Shown in pieces: positions 14,567 to 18,254 of a DNA stretch of 18,254 nucleotides. Made by a program: the position numbers and the translations under genes. Origin of the DNA: an uncultured Bacillota bacterium (GTDB taxonomy: Bacteria > Bacillota > Clostridia > Christensenellales > UBA1242); NCBI GenBank assembly GCA_949282835.1, contig CASDQU010000010.1, positions 1-18,254 of the forward strand, written 5' to 3'. Each line of letters begins with the position of its first letter. Position 1 is the first letter of the stretch. Under the pieces are notes generated by a model, which was not told the DNA's origin, searched no databases, and was given only the letters and a program-made list of their open reading frames with translations.

Positions 14567-14887
14567 ATGGGATATAACAATTTTGGAGGCTTTGGTGGAG
14601 CTAATCTTGGCAATTTAATGCGTCAAGCGCAAAAGATGCAAGAGGAGATGGCTAAGGCAAAACAAGAACTTGAAGAAAGTGAATTTTCCTCATCTGTAGG
14701 TGGCGGAATGGTTGAAGTGAAAATGAAAGGCAATCGCACTCTTAGCAGTATAAATATCAAAAGAGAAGTTGTTGACCCAGACGATGTAGAAATGCTTGAA
14801 GATTTAATTTCTTCCGCTATCAATGATGTGCTTGGACAAATTGCTAGAAAGGAAAAAGAGAACATGCCAAATGTTCCAGGACTTTAA
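14567..14887 (+). CDS. ybaB: Nucleoid-associated protein, YbaB/EbfC family
   Basis: YbaB/EbfC proteins are small dimeric DNA-binding proteins almost always found between dnaX and recR; exact roles in DNA organisation or repair are not settled. The 106 residues fit the family length. A Gly/Asn-rich start (YNNFGGFGG) leads into the helix LMRQAQKMQEEMAKAKQEL, then the conserved VGGGMVEVKMKGNR strand block, the REVVDPDDVEMLEDLI segment and a final helix. The start ATG-14567 follows AAGGAG (14555-14560) with 6-base spacing. The gene lies 2 bases after the tau frame stop and 2 bases before recR, so tight coupling is likely. Confidence 0.95.
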   Translation: MGYNNFGGFGGANLGNLMRQAQKMQEEMAKAKQELEESEFSSSVGGGMVEVKMKGNRTLSSINIKREVVDPDDVEMLEDLISSAINDVLGQIARKEKENMPNVPGL

Positions 14888-14889
14888 TA

Positions 14890-15480
14890 ATGCAAGAAGA
14901 TATAATTGAAAATCTTATAGAACAATTTAGGTCGTTGCCTGGCGTGGGGTATAAGACAGCTCAGCGCTATGCTTTTTCTATTATTGAAGGGAAAAGTGAC
15001 AGGGCAAAACGATTTGCAGACGCGCTGCTACTGGCAAAAGAGAAAATTCACTTTTGCAGCGAGTGCGGCAATTTTACAGATAGAGAAATTTGCTCAATCT
15101 GCAGCAATCGTAACCATAAAATCATCTGCGTTGTCAAAGAACCTAAAGATATAATATCTATGGAAAAAGTGAAGAATTTTGACGGTGTCTATCATGTACT
15201 TTTTGGGACTATAAGTCCGTTAGAACACAGAGGCCCTGACGATATCAAAATCAAAGAGCTTTTGTCAAGAGTACAAAAAGACAAAGTGGAAGAGGTTATA
15301 ATGGCCACTAACCCCGATGTAGAAGGCGATGCCACTGCTATGTATATAGCAAAAATTTTAAAACCATTAGGGGTCAAGGTTACAAGGCTTGCACAAGGTA
15401 TAGCGATGGGAAGCGATTTGGAATATGCTGACGAAGTGACATTGTCAAAGGCGCTTGAAGCTAGACGAGAAATAGATTAG
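14890..15480 (+). CDS. recR: Recombination mediator protein RecR
   Basis: RecR acts with RecO and RecF to load RecA on gapped DNA. The 196 residues have the usual order: helix-hairpin-helix with LPGVGYKTAQRYAF (16-29), a zinc finger with Cys-56, Cys-59, Cys-68 and Cys-71, then a Toprim domain (from about 75, ATNPDVEGDAT near the middle) and the C-terminal DLEYADEVTLSKAL signature. At the start of Toprim the sequence reads VVKEPKD where B. subtilis has VVQDPKD, so the acidic position is shifted by one; RecR is not catalytic, so this is probably tolerated. ATG-14890 follows AGGA at 14878-14881. It sits in the classical dnaX-ybaB-recR order. Confidence 0.96.
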   Translation: MQEDIIENLIEQFRSLPGVGYKTAQRYAFSIIEGKSDRAKRFADALLLAKEKIHFCSECGNFTDREICSICSNRNHKIICVVKEPKDIISMEKVKNFDGVYHVLFGTISPLEHRGPDDIKIKELLSRVQKDKVEEVIMATNPDVEGDATAMYIAKILKPLGVKVTRLAQGIAMGSDLEYADEVTLSKALEARREID

Positions 15481-15489
15481 AGGAGAAAA

Positions 15490-17253
15490 ATGCTAATTAC
15501 ACAAGAAATAGAAAATCTTTTAAATAGAGGAGCAAGAAAGGCTGGAGTAGATAAAAAACTCTCCATCTCTTTTTCTAATATGCCTAAACTTTGTGATTTT
15601 CAATGCAATGATGCTTTTTCTCTTGCCAAAGTGTTTAATGAAAATCCTTTTGAACTAGCAAGTAAAATTGTAGAGAATTTAGACAAAAGCGAAGATTATA
15701 TTTTTGAAGTAGCAAGACCTGCTTTTATAAATATTAAACTTACCGACAAAAAACTTGCCGAGATTGCAAATAGCTATCTTATAGATGAAATGGGTGGAGT
15801 TGAAAAGCGTGAAAGAAAAGAAAAGATAATTCTTGATTATGGCGGCGCTAATGTCGCAAAAGCGCTTCATGCAGGGCATCTCCGCTCTCCTATTACAGGC
15901 GAGGGGTTAAAAAGGCTATATACTTTATTGGGTGACGAGGTCATCTCTGATGTCCATCTTGGTGACTGGGGTTTGCAGATGGGACTGACAGAATTACAAC
16001 TTTACGAAGATGGCTTGTTAGATTATTATTTTGGCACAAGCGAAATAAAACCTACTTTGACTTTAGAGATGTTAAATGAGGCTTATCCAAAAGCGAGCGC
16101 AAGAAAGAATATTGATAGCGCTTTCAAAGAAAAAGCGGACAAGTGGACGCTAAAAATACAAAAGAAAGAGCAGCCATATTATGATATCTATCAAGAGATA
16201 CGCAGAGTTTCGATTGAAAAGATAAAGGAGAATTATCAAGCATTAGGGGCAACTTTTGACCTATGGTATGGCGAAAGTGACGCCGCGCCATATATTGACA
16301 AGGCCATTAAAATCATCAAAGATAAAGGACTTGCTAAAGAAAGTGAAGGCGCTCTTGTTGTTGATGTGGCGGTGGAAGGGGAAAATATTCCAATAGAGAA
16401 GAAAGACCCAAAAGAAGTGCAAAGATATAAAAATCCTATGCCACCAGCCATAATTCAAAAATATAATGGAGCAGCACTCTATGCTACCACTGATATAGCC
16501 ACCATTCTTATGCGTAATGAAACAATTAGGGATGTTGACCGAATTGAATATATTGTAGATGCTAGACAAAAGACACATTTTATTCAAGTATTTAGAGTTT
16601 GCAAGATGGCGGGAATATCTCCTAAAAACCAGCAACTTATCCATATAGGCTATGGCACTATGAACGGAAAAGATGGCAAACCTTTTAAAACTCGCAGTGG
16701 CGATACCGTTAAGCTCAGCGATATAATCGACCTGTTGATTGACAAGGCAAGCGAAAAGCTTAAGGCAAACAATGTCAAATATGACAAGACAACTGCATTA
16801 AAAATAGGAGTGGGCGCTATGAAATTTGGCGACCTTATCAATAATGTAGGGAAGGATTATATTTTTGACCTTGATAAATTTCTCGCTTTTGAGGGGAAGA
16901 CCGGACCATACCTGCAATATAGCGTTGTTCGAATTAACTCTATACTTAATAAGATTAATGATGAGCAAGGACAATTTTTTGTAAATAGTGAAGATGAGCG
17001 GAATATAATTAGAGCAATTCTAAAATTAAACTCAGCATATGAAATAGCCTACAATGAAAAATCGTTATCTTCAATTTGTGGCGCTTGTTACGACTTAGCC
17101 AGTGCTTTTTCTACCTTTTACAATAACTATAAAATTATAAATGAGCAGGACAAAGACAAGAGAGCAAGTTATATAGCTCTTATCAAATTAGTTAAGAAAA
17201 AATTAGAGCAGGCACTTAATGTACTTGCCATAGAAATACCTGAAAAAATGTAA
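15490..17253 (+). CDS. argS: Arginine-tRNA ligase (ArgRS)
   Basis: A class I aminoacyl-tRNA synthetase that charges tRNA-Arg in the cytoplasm. In its 587 residues: an N-terminal tRNA-recognition domain (about 1-100); the catalytic Rossmann fold with the HIGH-type motif ALHAGHLRS (His-127 and His-130); the KMSK-equivalent loop as FKTRSGD (399-405), since ArgRS commonly lacks a canonical KMSK; and a DALR anticodon-binding domain opening near LQYSVVRIN and ending with the typical AIEIPEKM. ATG-15490 follows AGGAG (15481-15485), 9 bases after recR, so it is probably the last gene of the dnaX operon, which is not the usual Bacillus arrangement. There is no T-box leader. After the stop only an A/T palindrome is visible (AAAAAATTTTTT), a weak terminator candidate. 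Confidence 0.96.
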   Translation: MLITQEIENLLNRGARKAGVDKKLSISFSNMPKLCDFQCNDAFSLAKVFNENPFELASKIVENLDKSEDYIFEVARPAFINIKLTDKKLAEIANSYLIDEMGGVEKRERKEKIILDYGGANVAKALHAGHLRSPITGEGLKRLYTLLGDEVISDVHLGDWGLQMGLTELQLYEDGLLDYYFGTSEIKPTLTLEMLNEAYPKASARKNIDSAFKEKADKWTLKIQKKEQPYYDIYQEIRRVSIEKIKENYQALGATFDLWYGESDAAPYIDKAIKIIKDKGLAKESEGALVVDVAVEGENIPIEKKDPKEVQRYKNPMPPAIIQKYNGAALYATTDIATILMRNETIRDVDRIEYIVDARQKTHFIQVFRVCKMAGISPKNQQLIHIGYGTMNGKDGKPFKTRSGDTVKLSDIIDLLIDKASEKLKANNVKYDKTTALKIGVGAMKFGDLINNVGKDYIFDLDKFLAFEGKTGPYLQYSVVRINSILNKINDEQGQFFVNSEDERNIIRAILKLNSAYEIAYNEKSLSSICGACYDLASAFSTFYNNYKIINEQDKDKRASYIALIKLVKKKLEQALNVLAIEIPEKM

Positions 17254-17272
17254 AAAATTTTTTAAAAAGGTA

Positions 17273-17322
17273 TTTACAAATCATTCTAAATATGTTATTA
17301 TAAAGCCAAGTTAATCGGAGGA
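17273..17322 (+). promoter_or_regulatory. Strong promoter and ribosome binding site of the 65-aa gene
   Basis: TTTACA (17273-17278), a 17-base spacer, and TATTAT (17296-17301) with TGT directly upstream (extended -10). The predicted start is near 17308. GGAGGA at 17317-17322 sits six bases before ATG-17329. Confidence 0.7.
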
Positions 17323-17328
17323 CAAGAT

Positions 17329-17526
17329 ATGAGTAAAACAAACAGTATAGCTAAATTTTGCTTAAATAGTGAAGCATTAAAAAAATATGGCGAATTGACT
17401 ATTGCGCATAAAGATGAAATTGTACAAAATGCACAAAATGCACAAGATAGAGAATTAAAGTTAAATAATTTTAAAGATATTGAGAAATTTAGTAACTCAA
17501 AAGAGGACGATGAGCGAGATTTATAA
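17329..17526 (+). CDS. Small hypothetical protein, 65 aa
   Basis: Unrecognised. The 65 residues are hydrophilic: an N-terminal part with possible helix (SIAKFCLNSEALKKY), a Gln/Asn/Ala run (QNAQNAQD) coded by a 9-base repeat (CAAAATGCA twice), and an acidic tail (KEDDERDL). There is no signal peptide or membrane segment and only one Cys (residue 11). It is convincing as a gene because it has a good promoter, an almost perfect ribosome binding site and a very strong terminator, all in about 300 bases. It is read alone and converges on the next gene. Confidence 0.75.
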   Translation: MSKTNSIAKFCLNSEALKKYGELTIAHKDEIVQNAQNAQDRELKLNNFKDIEKFSNSKEDDERDL

Positions 17527-17542
17527 TAATAAAATTTAACTT

Positions 17543-17582
17543 AAAATAAAAGGAGCTTTACGCATAAAGCTCCTTTTATTTT
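17543..17582. terminator. 18-bp perfect hairpin, bidirectional terminator
   Basis: The arm at 17543-17560 pairs without mismatch with 17565-17582 around a CGCA loop; the core is AAGGAGCTTTA / TAAAGCTCCTT. A-runs on the left and T-runs on the right make it work on both strands. It lies between two convergent genes, 16 bases after the 65-aa gene and 57 bases from the stop of the 153-aa gene. Confidence 0.9.
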
Positions 17583-17592
17583 GTATTGGTAG

Positions 17593-17620
17593 TTGACAAT
17601 AAAGTTTGCCATGTTATTAT
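17593..17620 (+). promoter_or_regulatory. Promoter-like sequence pointing antisense to the 153-aa gene
   Basis: A perfect TTGACA (17593-17598), 16-base spacer, and TATTAT (17615-17620) with TGT upstream. It would start near 17627 and read into the 3' end of the minus-strand gene. In A/T-rich DNA such matches can occur by chance. Confidence 0.35.
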
Positions 17621-17639
17621 TTATGAATTTTAGATTTTT

Positions 17640-18101
17640 TTATTTTATTTTATCATCTTGTCTATCGCAAAGAAGATGTTGGTTGACATCAATTAATTTA
17701 TTGATATATATAGTCATATGCTTAAAGGAATTGTCTACAACAAGCACATTCAAATTGCTGTCTTTGTTTGAATTTAAAAATCGCTTAATTTTATTTAGCA
17801 GCTCCTCAAATTTTTTATGTAAATCAAAAAACTCTTTAAGAAATTCATTGACATCTTGTTCCTCATCAAATGTTTGAAGACGATTGATTTTTGCGTTATA
17901 ATAATTGTCATTTTTGTTTTTCATGTTTTGGTAAATTTGCTCATCTGTGTCAGACAATTTGGCGCTTCTACTCTTTTCTTCTGTCTTTTTTAAATTAGGT
18001 GAGGTTTCTTCAATTTTTGTTAAGAATTTTTTCAAAATGTTATCAATTTTATCTTGCAACTGTTGCGCCGAATATTTTTTGCCGTTTATTTCATAGTCCA
18101 T
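17640..18101 (-). CDS. Hypothetical hydrophilic protein, 153 aa
   Basis: Unrecognised. The 153 residues begin MDYEINGKKYSAQQLQDKI and are rich in Lys, Asp, Asn and Glu. Predicted helices with coiled-coil character occur at about 13-35 and 80-110 (FLKEFFDLHKKFEELLNKI). A more hydrophobic stretch, NVLVVDN, lies near 117-123. There is no signal peptide, no membrane helix and one Cys near the end. The start (CAT at 18099-18101 on the plus strand) is supported by an AGGAG site seven bases upstream (complement of 18109-18113) and a consensus promoter. It is a real gene in my view, but no function can be given. Confidence 0.75.
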   Translation of the reverse strand: MDYEINGKKYSAQQLQDKIDNILKKFLTKIEETSPNLKKTEEKSRSAKLSDTDEQIYQNMKNKNDNYYNAKINRLQTFDEEQDVNEFLKEFFDLHKKFEELLNKIKRFLNSNKDSNLNVLVVDNSFKHMTIYINKLIDVNQHLLCDRQDDKIK

Positions 18102-18119
18102 AAATTCACTCCTGCAAAT

Positions 18120-18148
18120 AGAATAATGTAAAATTAAACTTTTGTCAA
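18120..18148 (-). promoter_or_regulatory. Consensus SigA promoter of the 153-aa gene
   Basis: Read on the minus strand: TTGACA (18148-18143), a 17-base spacer, and TATTCT (18125-18120). The -35 is perfect and the -10 has four of six matches, without a TGn extension. The predicted start is near 18113, so the leader is very short and overlaps the ribosome binding site. Confidence 0.65.
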
Positions 18149-18154
18149 ATGATA

Positions 18155-18187
18155 CAAAAAAATAAATCGCTATAATTGCGATTTATT
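18155..18187 (-). terminator. Rho-independent terminator of the right-edge minus-strand gene
   Basis: AATAAATCGC (18161-18170) pairs perfectly with GCGATTTATT (18178-18187) around a 7-nt loop. On the minus strand the hairpin is followed by T's (A run 18155-18160 on the plus strand). It overlaps the stop codon of the gene entering from the right. Confidence 0.75.
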
Positions 18188-18254
18188 CAAGTTCGTCTTC
18201 ATTTTCATTAAGTAAATTGTTTTTGATAATATCATAAGTGATAGAGTTTTTAAG
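18183..18254 (-). CDS. C-terminal fragment of a minus-strand gene cut by the window edge
   Basis: On the minus strand the frame is open from the right edge and ends at TAA (complement of 18183-18185), just before a terminator. The 23 visible residues end in an acidic tail (NENEDELE). The position of the stop within the terminator stem makes a true gene end likely. It is too short to identify; it is separated by the terminator from the 153-aa gene. Confidence 0.5.
   Translation of the reverse strand, partial: LKNSITYDIIKNNLLNENEDELE

Noticed and set aside
17254..17266. AAAAAATTTTTT after argS as a terminator
   Set aside because: It has no G or C and no loop, so it is unlikely to form a useful hairpin in RNA. 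At most it is a weak terminator.
17593..17877. A 94-codon plus-strand frame opposite the 153-aa gene
   Set aside because: Its start is a TTG that is part of a -35-like box, it has no ribosome binding site, and its composition is that of the antisense of a Lys/Asp-rich gene. The minus-strand frame has a promoter and start site.
1..18254. Mobile element, phage, CRISPR array or defence island
   Set aside because: No transposase, integrase, capsid, Cas protein, spaced direct repeats or terminal inverted repeats were seen. The ZorA-like layout of the AT-hook protein alone, without a ZorB partner, is not enough to call a defence system.

Overview
This AT-rich window uses the standard bacterial code: TGA acts as a stop in addB and dnaX, and TGG encodes Trp. 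The gene order and protein families suggest a low-GC Firmicutes-type bacterium, most likely an uncultivated Clostridia or Bacilli relative. AddAB is used instead of RecBCD, dnaX-ybaB-recR are clustered, several genes start with GTG behind AGGAG-type ribosome binding sites, and intrinsic terminators are strong. Nothing pins the species. I found no tRNA, rRNA, CRISPR array, transposon or integrase. Most of the window looks like core chromosome.

Layout. (1) Positions 2-352 hold the coiled-coil tail of a protein that begins outside the window, closed by a terminator. (2) Positions 473-6770 hold the addB-addA operon for double-strand-break end resection, bounded by terminators. The addB GTG sits at the predicted transcription start, so its mRNA may be leaderless. 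(3) Positions 6981-9299 hold a monocistronic 772-aa membrane protein that I cannot assign. It has three predicted membrane segments, a long coiled coil, a short aromatic/Gly repeat and five AT-hook DNA-binding motifs. (4) Positions 9611-13010 hold uppP (undecaprenyl-diphosphate phosphatase) and a P2-type, calcium-pump-like ATPase. (5) Positions 13117-17253 hold dnaX, ybaB, recR and argS, read from one strong promoter. (6) Positions 17329-18254 are an orphan region: a small monocistronic gene, a convergent 153-aa gene sharing an 18-bp hairpin terminator, and the tail of another minus-strand gene.

Two features stand out. First, dnaX is split in an unusual way. The zero-frame product stops after 369 residues, just where a gamma-like clamp-loader subunit would end. 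The tau-specific C-terminal domain continues in the -1 frame across a run of nine A's. In E. coli and Thermus the zero frame gives tau and slippage gives gamma, so this arrangement is reversed, unless the A run is an assembly error. Second, the AT-hook membrane protein looks built to tether AT-rich DNA to the cytoplasmic membrane.

Functionally, the window is rich in DNA replication and repair (AddAB, DnaX, RecR, nucleoid protein YbaB), with lipid-carrier recycling, cation transport and arginyl-tRNA synthesis alongside.
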